Of a stretch of DNA of 64,000 nucleotides, positions 18,545 through 27,004 are shown one piece after another. The position numbers and the translations under genes were made by a program. This stretch comes from Streptomyces diastatochromogenes (lineage in GTDB: Bacteria > Actinomycetota > Actinomycetes > Streptomycetales > Streptomycetaceae), in contig JAPTYK010000002.1 of the NCBI GenBank assembly GCA_026913215.1, forward strand, positions 558,001-622,000, read 5' to 3'. The notes beneath the pieces were generated by a model. That model worked only from the letters and a program-made list of their open reading frames with translations, ran no database searches and was not told where the DNA came from. Position 1 is the first letter of the stretch; every line of letters begins with the position of its first letter.

Positions 18545-19177
18545 GTGACCTACGTCAGGGCAGCGGAGCGCGAGGAACAGATCGTCGCGGCGGCCGTGCG
18601 AGTGCTCAGCTCCGTGGGGGTGCCCGCGATGACGCTGCGCGCCGTGGCGGCCGAGGCGGGCATTCCCCTGGGGACGTTGCACTACGTCTTTCCCGCCAAG
18701 GACCAGCTGCTTCGTGCGGTGATGGGCAAGGTCGTGCAGGACATCTCGGAGGCGCTGCGCGCCGAGGCCGAGCTCGACCAGGGCGTGGAGCACGCCTTCA
18801 GGCAGGGCATCACCACCTTCTGGAGCAGGCTGGTGGAGGGTGGCCTCGGGCTTCAGATCATGCAGTACGAGCTGACCACCTACTCCTTGCGGGCGGAGGG
18901 GGCGGCGGACCTGGCGCGGTCCCAGTACGAGCGCTACGGCTCCCTCGTCACCGAGTTCTGCGAGCAGGCGGCCCAGGCCGCGGGCGAGCGCTGCGCCATC
19001 GGGTACGACGCCCTCGGGCGCCTCACCCTGGCCCTGATCGACGGCCTCATCCTGCAGTACGTGGCGAACCCCGACAGCGATCGCGCGCGCCGTGACCTCA
19101 AGCACGCGCTCGACATGATCGTCCTGCTCGCGGACCCGCAGCCCGCCGTGTCCGGGCGGGCGGTCCGCTCCGGCTGA
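18545..19177 (+). CDS. TetR family regulator, candidate controller of the amine oxidase-ALDH operon
   Basis: The product has 210 residues. The helix-turn-helix occupies residues about 8-52 (IVAAAVRVLSSVGVPAMTLR, AVAAEAGIPLGTLHYVFPAK). GTG 18545 is selected because AAGGAG ends 8 nt upstream. An in-frame GTG at 18536 overlaps that site. The C-terminal domain contains GLGLQIMQYELTTYSLRAEG, typical of TetR proteins of the TetR_C_6 group. Its operator (18450-18471) recurs before FAO-2, and half-sites recur before the acyl-CoA dehydrogenase relic. It likely represses these genes until an amine or acyl ligand binds. The ligand is unknown. Confidence 0.87.
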   Translation: MTYVRAAEREEQIVAAAVRVLSSVGVPAMTLRAVAAEAGIPLGTLHYVFPAKDQLLRAVMGKVVQDISEALRAEAELDQGVEHAFRQGITTFWSRLVEGGLGLQIMQYELTTYSLRAEGAADLARSQYERYGSLVTEFCEQAAQAAGERCAIGYDALGRLTLALIDGLILQYVANPDSDRARRDLKHALDMIVLLADPQPAVSGRAVRSG

Positions 19178-19266
19178 GCGGTCGCCGCCGGGGCCGGCCC
19201 CGGCGGGCGGGAGTAAGGGCCCGAGTGAGCCGTTGCGCCGTAGGCGCACGTGCGCGCCTCTGTGGT

Positions 19267-19285
19267 AAGTCGTACGTACGACCAA
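19267..19285. promoter_or_regulatory. Palindromic operator before the acyl-CoA dehydrogenase relic
   Basis: GTCGTACGTACGAC (19269-19282) is a perfect 14-bp palindrome flanked by AA and CAA. Its half AAGTCG...CG and the GTACGAC half both occur in the 22-bp site at 26684-26705, so the same or a related TetR may bind. It lies 24 bp before GTG 19309. Confidence 0.55.
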
Positions 19286-19308
19286 GTTTTGAATGATCGT
19301 GCGTCGCT

Positions 19309-20606
19309 GTGATCCCCGAGCGGACACTGCCCGTACTCGTGTCCGACACGGACAAGCCGACCGAACCCCCCGGCGTGGTCCGCCTGTACGACCGGATGTA
19401 CCACGATCGCCTCAGCCCGCAGGAGGTCCTCGCGGTCCGGGAGCGCGTCTGCGCCATGGCCGACGAGGTCGTCACCCCCGCCGCCCACGCCATCGCCGCC
19501 GGAGACGAGCGGGTCGAGTGGTTCCCCCGTGCGGTGTTCGACGGGCTTGCCCGCCGGGGGGCTGTTCCGCATCCCCTTCGGCGGCGACGTCGGCGGCGAT
19601 GCCCTGATCTATCCCTCGACCTCGACCTCGGCCTCGACCGGGGCCGGGGAGATCGCGTACCACTCCAACAGCGTCGCCACGGTCTTCGACGTCCACTGCA
19701 TCCTCGCCAGCAACGCGCTCAAGCACGGCACGGACGAGCAGAGGCAGCGGTGGCTGCGCCCCCTGGTCGCCGGCGAGATCGTCGGAGCGTTCGCGACCGG
19801 CGAGCCCGCCGCCTCCAGCGACCTGGCGCCCACCGCCGTGCGGACCCGCGCCGACCGCACCGGCGACGGCTGGGTCCTCAACGGCACCAAGCAGTGGATC
19901 ACCAACTCGCCGGTCGCGGCTTTCATCGTCGTGTTGGCGCGCACGGACGACCGCCTGACCACGTTCATCGTCCCGACCGACACCCCGGCGTCAGCGTCGG
20001 CCTGCCTGACCGCAAGATCGGAAACCGAGGTCAACTCACTGCGGACGTCGCCTTCTCCGAGGTGCGCCTGACCGACGGCGACGTCCTCGGACAGGTCGGC
20101 GAAGGCCTGAAGATCGCCCTGCAGACCCTGACCTACGGCCGCATCGGCATCGGCATCGGCATCGGCGCGGCTGGCGTGGGCATGGCCCAGGCCGCCTTCG
20201 ACCACATGGCGGCGCACCTGGTCGGTCGGCACGCGTTCGGCAAGCCGCTGGGCGCGAACCAGCACTGACAGTTCGCCGTCGCGGAGTACGCCACCCAGCT
20301 CGAAGCGGCCCGCGTAGCACCTACCTCAAGGCCGCGCTCCGCATGGACGAGGGAATCGACTTCCCCGAACCGGAGGCGGCCATGGCCAAGCTCCTCGGCA
20401 CCCGCCTGTCCGTCGACATCGCCCGTGACGCCGTACAGGCCTTCGGAGGAATGGGCTTCGTCCAGGAACGCGGCGCCGACGGGGCGACCTCCGTCGTGTC
20501 GACTCTCTACCGCGACAGCAAGATCGGCGAGATCTACGAAGGCGCCAACGAGATCCAGAAGTGGGTCATCGCCCGCCGCGTGCTGGGCCGCGACGTCACC
20601 GGCTGA
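19309..20606 (+). pseudogene. Acyl-CoA dehydrogenase, multiply disrupted
   Basis: The frame order is 1, 2, 1, 3. N-terminal part: VVRLYDRMYHDRLSPQEVLA. Frame 2: GLFRIPFGGDVGGDALIYPS, then AFATGEPAASSDLAPTAVRT and GTKQWITNSPVAAFIVV. Back in frame 1: FSEVRLTDGDVLGQVGEGLK and GRHAFGKPLGANQH, then TGA at the codon where the family has Trp (NQHWQF). Frame 3: EPEAAMAKLLGTRLSVDIAR and RDSKIGEIYEGANEIQKWVI. The catalytic-base region and EIYEG motif are preserved, so decay is recent. The shifts lie at a G6 run (19555), a C run (19993) and about 20315. Even if base-calling errors explain the shifts, the TGA would still need explaining. It would have oxidised acyl-CoA with FAD. Confidence 0.8.
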
Positions 20607-20904
20607 ACCCCGGCACCGGCCGATGGACCGGGCACGCCGACGACCGGCGGCGCGCCCGGCCCGACCACACCCTGCGTGCGCGAGCGCACCGTGCGAACAG
20701 ACCGGTCACCTGCCCTGCGGCCGTCGAGCGGAACGTACGGCGGCCACAGAGCCACCGACACCGCCCCCCGCACCACCTTCCTGCCTCCCACCCCCCCTTG
20801 CCTGGAGGCATCCGTGCAATCCAGCTTCCCCCAGGCCGACTGGCGACCCCGCGTGCCGAGACCGGTACGCACGGGACGAGCGGAGCGATTCTCCGTGGAA
20901 CCGA

Positions 20905-21345
20905 ACACGTCATCCGGCGCACCTACCTCCTGTTCAACCCCATCGGCTCGGACGCCGCCCGCCCGGTGATCACCGCCTTCCTGGTCTTCGTCGGCGTGTC
21001 GGCGTGTGCCTCCTGTGGGTCTTCATGCTCGCGACCCAGGACGACGACCCCGGACGCCTCTACACCGCCGACCGCTCCCTCTCACCCGCGTTCAATGGGT
21101 TCGCGATGGCGGGCGAACGGATATCCGTCGTCGGCCTGTTCGCGACGACGGGCGCCATCGCCCTCTTCGGCTACGACGGATTCGCCACGGCCATCTACAG
21201 CGTCGTCGCACTCGCGGTACTGCTCCTCCACGTTCCAGATGGCGTGCACCGTTCTGATGGGCGGCCTGGTCGCCGTCCCGGCCTCGCTCCTGCTCGGGTG
21301 GCTCGGCAGCACCCCCTCGCACGAGGATGCGCCGAGGACCCGCCG
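20905..21345 (+). pseudogene. Cation/acetate (ActP-type) symporter, internally deleted remnant
   Basis: Three frame segments line up with sodium:solute symporters of the ActP group: RPVITAFLVFVGVS (first helix), LYTADRSLSPAFNGFAMAGE then ISVVGLFATTGAIALFGYDG (helix 2-3 region with the diagnostic IALFGYDGF), and VLMGGLVAVPASLLLGWLGS, which resembles the C-terminus. Some 400 residues between the last two are missing. It is non-functional. Together with the acyl-CoA dehydrogenase relic it suggests a lost carboxylate/acyl-CoA catabolic operon. Confidence 0.6.
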
Positions 21346-21485
21346 TCGCGCTCCGTCCCGCCGTGCCCCTCGGTGGGACGGAGAGCCGCCACCGCCGGCA
21401 GCCGTCGAGCGGGCCCGGTCACGGGCTCGGGGAAGCGGGGCCGATGTTATGTAACGAGCGTTGTGGATCTGGTTATGCTGGCCCC

Positions 21486-22049
21486 ATGCCCCGCCAGGTA
21501 GATCATGCCGCCAGACTCGCGGCCGTCGAGGACGCGGTGGTCGCCATCGCGGCCGACGCCGGCTTTGACGCCGTGACGATCCGTGCCGTCGCCCAACACG
21601 TCGGAGCTTCGACGTCGGTGGTCACCCACTACGTGGGCAGCAGAGAGGAACTGCTGTGCAACGCCGTCCGCCGGGAGCTCGACAGCCGCCGCTCCGAAGC
21701 GGACGCGGCGACCGAGGGGCTCGACGGCCAGGCGGCTCTGCGCGCGATGGTGGAGTGGGCCGTTCTGAGCCCCACCGAAACCAGCCACCGGTTCTGGCTC
21801 GCGCTCGTTCTGAACGCGGCCGGCCGGCCGACTCTGCGCGGAGAGCTCAACCGGTTCAACCAGTGGTGGAACCAGAGGATCGAGTGGCTGCTCCGCGAGG
21901 CGGGATCGGCTGACCCGGCGAAGGAAGCCGACTTGATCAGCTTGTTCGTCGACGGCATCGTCGTCTCCGGGTTCGACGCCGGTGAGCCCTGGACACCGGA
22001 GCGGCGCACCAAGCTGCTCGACGCCGTCTGGGCGACCCTGAGTTTCTGA
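21486..22049 (+). CDS. TetR family regulator (BetI-like)
   Basis: The product has 187 residues, short and complete. Helix-turn-helix: DAVVAIAADAGFDAVTIRAV, AQHVGASTSVVTHYVGSREE (residues about 12-55). The C-terminal domain resembles TetR_C_6/BetI proteins (RAMVEWAVLSPTETSHRFWL). The ATG at 21486 has no strong Shine-Dalgarno and may be near-leaderless. It is convergent with the nitronate monooxygenase gene and downstream of the decayed symporter. The target is unknown; autoregulation or control of the adjacent catabolic genes is possible. Confidence 0.82.
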   Translation: MPRQVDHAARLAAVEDAVVAIAADAGFDAVTIRAVAQHVGASTSVVTHYVGSREELLCNAVRRELDSRRSEADAATEGLDGQAALRAMVEWAVLSPTETSHRFWLALVLNAAGRPTLRGELNRFNQWWNQRIEWLLREAGSADPAKEADLISLFVDGIVVSGFDAGEPWTPERRTKLLDAVWATLSF

Positions 22050-22193
22050 GGAAGGGGCCCCTGGCCCCATCGACCGTCGGTGCGCTCGTGCGAGTCCCCG
22101 GGCGCGCGGCCGGGTGCACCGAGCGTCCTGCCGAACAGACGCGGTGTCGGCCCCGGGGCTCGCCTTCGGGGCCGACGCGTTCACACCACCCGC

Positions 22194-23174
22194 CTACGCT
22201 TCCACCAGGCCGTGGAGGCGCCCGCTGATCAGGCGCTCGGCATCGGCGACGAGGGTGGAGATCAGCTCACCGACGGCGGGGACGTCGGAGATGAGCCCCT
22301 GCGACTGGCCGGCCCACCACATGCCGTCGTCGGTGTGGCCTTCGGCGAGCACGCGCTGCCGGCCGCGCTTGCCGGAGGCGAGGTGGGCGATGTCGGAGAA
22401 GTCGGTGCCGCGGTCGGCCTCGATGGCGAGGATCTCCTCGCTGACAGCGTTGCGCACCACTCGCGCGGTGTTACGGAACTTGCGGAAGACCAGCACCGTG
22501 GAACGCTCGTCGTTCGTCACGATCCGCTGCTTGACGGCCTCGTGCACCGGCGACTCCCTGGTCGCGACGAAACGGGTGCCCATGTTGACGGCTTCGGCAC
22601 CGAGCGCCAGAGCCGCCACCAGACCGGCCGCGTCGGCGATCCCGCCGCTGGCGATCAGGGGGATCGACAGCCGTCGCGCGGCGGCGGGGATCAGCACCAG
22701 GCCGGGCACGTCGTCCTCACCGGGGTGTCCGGCGGCCTCGAAACCGTCGATGGCCACGGCGTCCACCCCGATCCGTTCGGCCTTGAGCGCGTGCCGGACG
22801 GAGGTCGCCTTGTGGATGACCTTCATGCCGGCACCGTGGAAGTGGGGGAGCAGGGCTTCGGGGTTGCTTCCGGCCGTCTCCACGAAGGGAACGCCGGAAG
22901 CCACGATCACGTCGCGGTACCCGTCGTAGTCGACCGACGCGACCGTGGGCAGGATCGTCAGGTTGACGCCGAAAGGCCGGTCCGTGAGGTCCCGCACCCG
23001 CTTGATCTCATCCGCCAGCGCCGCCGGGGTCGGCTGGGTGAGCGCGGTGAGGAAGCCCAGCCCGCCGGCCTCGGCCACGGCGGCGATGAGCGGCGCGGTC
23101 CCGACGCCGGTCATTCCGCCGCACATGACGGGGTGGCGGACCCCGAACTCCCGGGTGAATCGGGTCGTCAGCAT
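22194..23174 (-). CDS. Nitronate monooxygenase (2-nitropropane dioxygenase family)
   Basis: The product has 326 residues. It is a TIM-barrel FMN protein with the family signature near the N-terminus (FGVRHPVMCGGMTGVGTAPL), the GVNL strand, the phosphate-binding IPLIASGGIADAAGLVAALA and the LGAEAVNMGTRFVATRESPV motif. The conserved AIDGFEAAGHPGEDD carries the His expected to act as base. ATG 23174 is preceded by AGGAG at 6 nt. It oxidises alkyl nitronates or related substrates to carbonyls using FMN and oxygen. In this island it may handle nitro or imine by-products, or the family name may not reflect the true substrate. Confidence 0.88.
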   Translation of the reverse strand: MLTTRFTREFGVRHPVMCGGMTGVGTAPLIAAVAEAGGLGFLTALTQPTPAALADEIKRVRDLTDRPFGVNLTILPTVASVDYDGYRDVIVASGVPFVETAGSNPEALLPHFHGAGMKVIHKATSVRHALKAERIGVDAVAIDGFEAAGHPGEDDVPGLVLIPAAARRLSIPLIASGGIADAAGLVAALALGAEAVNMGTRFVATRESPVHEAVKQRIVTNDERSTVLVFRKFRNTARVVRNAVSEEILAIEADRGTDFSDIAHLASGKRGRQRVLAEGHTDDGMWWAGQSQGLISDVPAVGELISTLVADAERLISGRLHGLVEA

Positions 23175-23253
23175 GAGAACTCCTGAGGGTGGTGTCGATG
23201 CGGGGAGCAGCCCGGACCCGGCGCGTCGGGGCCGGGACGTCCGGGCGGCTCGA

Positions 23254-23490
23254 TTACGGGGAAGCGGGCGTCGGGTACGTGGAGAAGCCCCGCCCGGACT
23301 TCCGCCCGGTGTCGCCGTCCTGGACCATCCGGGACAACGGCGTCGGCGGCGCGTACAGGGGCTCCCTGAACTCGGCGTACAAGGAACCGGCGACCGCCGG
23401 AGTCGTATCGAGGCCGATGTGGTCGACCGGTTCCCACGGCCCCCTGGGGTGCCCGCGACCGGTTCGACGAGGGCTCCGAGCAACCCCCAG
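23254..23490 (-). pseudogene. C-terminal fragment of 3-hydroxyacyl-CoA dehydrogenase
   Basis: The minus frame ending at 23254 reads GPWEPVDHIGLDTTPAVAGS, LYAEFREPLYAPPTPLSRMV and GRKSGRGFSTY. It matches the last part of 3-hydroxybutyryl-CoA dehydrogenases (GPLELxDxIGLDTxLxI..., GRKxGRGFYxY). The NAD-binding domain is absent. It sits between the nitronate monooxygenase and ALDH genes and completes the picture of lost beta-oxidation steps here. The rest of 23175-23553 has no other readable gene. Confidence 0.6.
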
Positions 23491-23553
23491 GAGGTCGTGG
23501 GCATCCCTGCCGGCCCTCGGCGGCGCCGACTTTCCCGAGGCGGGGCCGTCGCC

Positions 23554-25323
23554 TCATCCGTGCAGGGCGGAGGCGAAGATGCCCGGGATCCTGGCCCACC
23601 TGGGCCGACCCGCGAACGCGGTGAGCAGGCGACCGGTGGTGGCCGCGGTGCGGTGGGTGACGAACCATGGCGGCTTGGGGGAGAGGGTGAGCCGGCCGGT
23701 GAGCACGGAACGAGGGAAGGGGCGGAACGGGCCGTTGACGACCGTGCGCTCCGTCCCGTCCAGCAGGAGCCCGTTGTGGACGATCCCGATGCCGCTCTGC
23801 GCGTCCTGGAGCGTGTGGCCGGGGAACGCGCCCCAGGTGGCGCGAGCGGTCAGATAGCCGACGCCGGTCCAGGCGTTGACCGCGACCGTGCCGTAGCGCA
23901 GGCCGGCGACGAACCGGGTGAAGTCGGCCCCCAGCTGGCGAATGGTCCGCGGGTGGGCCACGACGTTCGCCCCCAGGGTGCCGGAGAGCCGTTCGTTGGC
24001 GAAGGCGGCGGCGCGGTCGAGGAAGTCGCGTCCCTGTCCGGGCAGACTGGTGACGGCCAGGACGGGGGCGAAGTACTCCTGCGTGAAAGCGATGTCGTCG
24101 CCGGCCGGGATCTCTTCGAGGAGCACCCGGGCGCCGCCCGCGACCTGCTGGGCGATGCCGGGATGGTCCCTCACCGCCGCCGTACATCGCTCGTCGCTGC
24201 CCGGGTAGTAGGCAGGGCGGGGGACGGCGTCGGTGAGGGCCTGGCGCAGGGCCTTGAGGAAGTCGTCCTTCTGGGGCCAGTCGCCGCTGACGACGAGCAC
24301 TTGTGAGGCGATGCAGTTGTATCCGTTGTTGTGGAGCTTCTGGGTCGCGATGTGCTCCGCCTGATAGGCGAGGTCACGCTTCGACCACTTCCCCGGAACC
24401 ACGATCGTCGGCGAGACGCCCCCCAGTTCACTGGTGATGGGCTTGTCCAGCAGCACCTCGCCCCGGGCCTTCCGGGCCCGGCCCTCCTCACCGGGACCGA
24501 ACACGATGACGTCATGGGACGTGACGCTGCCGGTGATGTGCACGTGACCGATTCCCCGGTGTGCCACCGCGGCCGAACCGAAGTCGACGCCGCCGGTGAC
24601 GATCCGTACGAGCCCCAGTTCGATGAAGCGGGCGAACACCTTGCTCAGGACCGGCAGCATCGGGTCCGCGATCGGGTTCAGCTTGAGCAGGACCACCCGG
24701 TTGTGGGCGAACAGCTCGTAGAGCGTGTCGAGCGGTGCGATCGAGAGGATGTTGCCCGCGCCGAGGACGAGACCGACACCACCGGTCTCCTCCGGCGTGC
24801 GCTGCCCCAGCCCCGCGGCCTTCCGCAGCGCGTCGGCCGTCGTACCGGGCCCGGACCACACGTGCGCGGTGTAGCCGTTGAGCAGGAGCCGGTCGAACAC
24901 GCCGTGGGGGAGCACCCGGGCCGCGACCCTGTCGCCGGGAGCCGGTGACAGGGGGAAACCGTCGAGCGGGCTGTGCCCGGCTTCGAGGGCCGAGAGCGTG
25001 GCGGACAAGGCGCCGACGCCGCTGAGCAGCGCGTAAGGGCCGCTGAGCCACTCTTCCCCGGCCGGCTGGGATTCGGGGTCCAGTCGCTTGATCGCACAGG
25101 CGGCCTCGACCCATTCCCGGGAGTGCTGCCGGAGGGCTTCCGACACCGTCGTCAGCAGGTCGCGACGGGCCGACAGGGACAGCGCCGCCCAGGTCTCCTC
25201 GCCGAGGCGCAGTTCCTCGACCAGCGCGTCGAGGGACGGGGAGCCGTCGTTCGAGGTGTTCACGGAAGTGTTCGTGGAGGTGTTTGTGGAGGTGTTCTTG
25301 GAAGTGTTCATGGAGGTGCTCAC
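23554..25323 (-). CDS. Aldehyde dehydrogenase family protein coupled to FAO-2
   Basis: The product has 589 residues, longer than the usual about 490 because of an N-terminal extension and a tail. It lacks a frameshift. Rossmann-type segment VGLVLGAGNILSIAPLDTLY. The general-base Glu sits in SELGGVSPTIVVPG, and the catalytic Cys in HNNGYNCIASQVLVVSGDWP. GTG 25323 overlaps the FAO-2 stop (GTGA), giving translational coupling; an in-frame ATG lies four codons later. The first about 20 residues are a Thr/Asn/Ser repeat. It probably oxidises the aldehyde released by FAO-2 to the acid with NAD(P). It diverges from classical ALDHs around the Cys loop and may prefer a bulky aldehyde. Confidence 0.85.
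   Translation of the reverse strand: MSTSMNTSKNTSTNTSTNTSVNTSNDGSPSLDALVEELRLGEETWAALSLSARRDLLTTVSEALRQHSREWVEAACAIKRLDPESQPAGEEWLSGPYALLSGVGALSATLSALEAGHSPLDGFPLSPAPGDRVAARVLPHGVFDRLLLNGYTAHVWSGPGTTADALRKAAGLGQRTPEETGGVGLVLGAGNILSIAPLDTLYELFAHNRVVLLKLNPIADPMLPVLSKVFARFIELGLVRIVTGGVDFGSAAVAHRGIGHVHITGSVTSHDVIVFGPGEEGRARKARGEVLLDKPITSELGGVSPTIVVPGKWSKRDLAYQAEHIATQKLHNNGYNCIASQVLVVSGDWPQKDDFLKALRQALTDAVPRPAYYPGSDERCTAAVRDHPGIAQQVAGGARVLLEEIPAGDDIAFTQEYFAPVLAVTSLPGQGRDFLDRAAAFANERLSGTLGANVVAHPRTIRQLGADFTRFVAGLRYGTVAVNAWTGVGYLTARATWGAFPGHTLQDAQSGIGIVHNGLLLDGTERTVVNGPFRPFPRSVLTGRLTLSPKPPWFVTHRTAATTGRLLTAFAGRPRWARIPGIFASALHG
25248..25318. repeat. 12-bp tandem repeat at the ALDH N-terminus
   Basis: About six copies of a unit like AACACCTCCACG (minus strand) encode NTSx repeats (MNTSKNTSTNTSTNTSVNTS). 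Because 12 is a multiple of three the repeat can vary in copy number without breaking the gene. Confidence 0.75.
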
Positions 25324-26671
25324 GCTTCCTGGCAGCCGAGGACCTCGGCCGCCGCTCGGTGGCCGGAGCGGACGGCTCCGTCCATGTAGCCGTTCCAGAC
25401 GTCGGAGGTCTCCGCGCCCGCCCAGTGGATACGGCCGATCGGCTCGGCGAGCGCCGCGCCGTACTGCGTCCACACACCGGCCCCCAGCCGGCCGCCGTAA
25501 CAGCCCCGGGTGTACTCCTCCTCCATCCAGTTCCGCTCGGCGTACTCGACCGGGCTCTGCGCCTCGGGCCCGAACATCTTCACCAGAGTGGCCACCGCCG
25601 AGGACCGGCGCTCCTCCGGCGACATGAGCGCGGCTCTGCGGGCGTGGGCGTCCTCGAAGAAGCCGACGACGACACCGCGCGAACCGTCCGGCGGCGAGTT
25701 GTCCATGGTGACGCTCAGGCCCTCGTCCAGACTGAACCCGAAACCGCTGAGTCCGTCCCGCCGCCAGAACGGCGTGGGGTAGGCGACCTGCACCTTGATG
25801 ACCGAGCCCATCGGCATCTGCTGGGTGAGGCCGTCGCGGACCGCGGGCAGAGCCGGCCGGTAGACGAGCCGTCCGGCCAGAGCGGGCGGGATCGCGACGA
25901 TGACCCGCCGCGCGGTGACCTGCCCGCCTTCGAAATCGACCCGCACTCCGTCGCCGTCCTGGGAGATCCCGCGCACTGGGGCGTTCAGCCGGACGGCATC
26001 CCCCAGCTGTTCGGCCAGCCGCTCGGATATCAGGTGAGGACCACCCACGACCCGCAGCTCCTGCGCGCCCCCCGTGGTGGCGACGAGGTTGTCGATCATG
26101 CCGCCGGACTTGACGTAGAAGAGGAAGTGCAGCAACGACAGCTCCGCGGGCTCGGCGGAGAACAGCGCGGGGACGATCGCGCCCCAGAACGCCAGGGCCT
26201 CGGCGTCGTCCGTACGGGAGCGCAGCCACTCCCCGACGCTCTGCCGGTCCAGCTCGGCCGCGGCCGGCGAGGTCCAGGGCGAGGAGAGCGACACCGTGTC
26301 CGCCAGCCCCTCAAGCTCCTGCTGAAGCCGCCCGACCGCCACCGCGCCCTCGTCGGAGAGGCCGAAGGTCTCGTCGGCGTACGTCGTGAGCCTCCCCTTG
26401 TACAGCGTCACGGCGGCACCGTCGTCGTACGTCGGGAACGTCTCGAGACCGAGCTCGTCGACGAGCTTGAGGACCTCGGTCTGGGTCCGGCCGATCCACT
26501 GACCGCCGAGTTCGACCGGCGTGCCGTCGGACAGGCGGTGGCCGACGGTGCGCCCCGCGACCCGGTCCCGGGCCTCCAGGACCCTCACGCTGAGCCCCCG
26601 GCGCGCACCGCCCTGGCGGCGGTGAGCCCCGCGAGACCGGCCCCGATCACGACAACGTCGAAGTTCGTCAC
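25320..26671 (-). CDS. Flavin-containing amine oxidase (FAO-2), frameshift near the N-terminus
   Basis: GTG 26671 (GAGGA about 10 nt upstream) starts VTNFDVVVIGAGLAGLTAAR, the FAD fold. At the C run 26595-26599 one base is missing: restoring it joins AVRAGG to LSVRVLEARDRVAGRTV. The rest is intact: VELGGQWIGRTQTEVLKLVD, and a C-terminal GRIHWAGAETSDVWNGYMDG with AVRSGHRAAAEVL. About 450 residues after correction. This paralogue is closest to typical monoamine/putrescine-type oxidases (PWTSPAAAELDRQSV region). It makes an aldehyde and hydrogen peroxide from an amine. The stop overlaps the ALDH start, so the two form a two-step operon. A 22-bp TetR operator lies 13-34 bp before the start. Confidence 0.82.
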
Positions 26672-26683
26672 TGCACATCCTCA

Positions 26684-26705
26684 AAGTCGGTCGCTTGTAC
26701 GACTT
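26684..26705. promoter_or_regulatory. 22-bp TetR operator of the FAO-2/ALDH operon
   Basis: AAGTCG...CGACTT inverted repeat, starting AAGTCGGTCG and ending TACGACTT. It matches the site before the TetR gene at 18545 in 18 of 22 positions and lies immediately upstream of the FAO-2 start, a repression position. Confidence 0.65.
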
Positions 26706-26904
26706 GGATTGCTGCAGAGTAGCGGGCGGAGGTTTCGCCAACAAGGGTCGAGGTGGCGCGGAAGGGTGGGAGAGGGGGTGGCGGGCTGGTGTCCGCACGA
26801 GAATGGGCTTGATGAGGCCTTGCCGCCGACTCGCCTCTGGTGGGCGGTGGCGCGTAAAGGGTTGGTCCAGCCCCTTGCTCCAGGCCGACGCCAACTCTAC
26901 TTTA

Positions 26905-26924
26905 ACTCGGACGGACGTCCGAGT
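26905..26924. promoter_or_regulatory. Operator upstream of FAO-3
   Basis: ACTCGGAC-GGAC-GTCCGAGT is a perfect 8-bp inverted repeat with a 4-bp spacer, 81-100 bp before the FAO-3 start. Its AACTCGG half also opens the site at 18450, so a related TetR protein may bind. Confidence 0.6.
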
Positions 26925-27004
26925 GTCTTGATGACCGTGACAGGAGGCCCGTCCTGGGGCCGGCCGGAGTCGCAGGAGCGCCCGCAAACGAAGGGAGGCA
27001 CACA

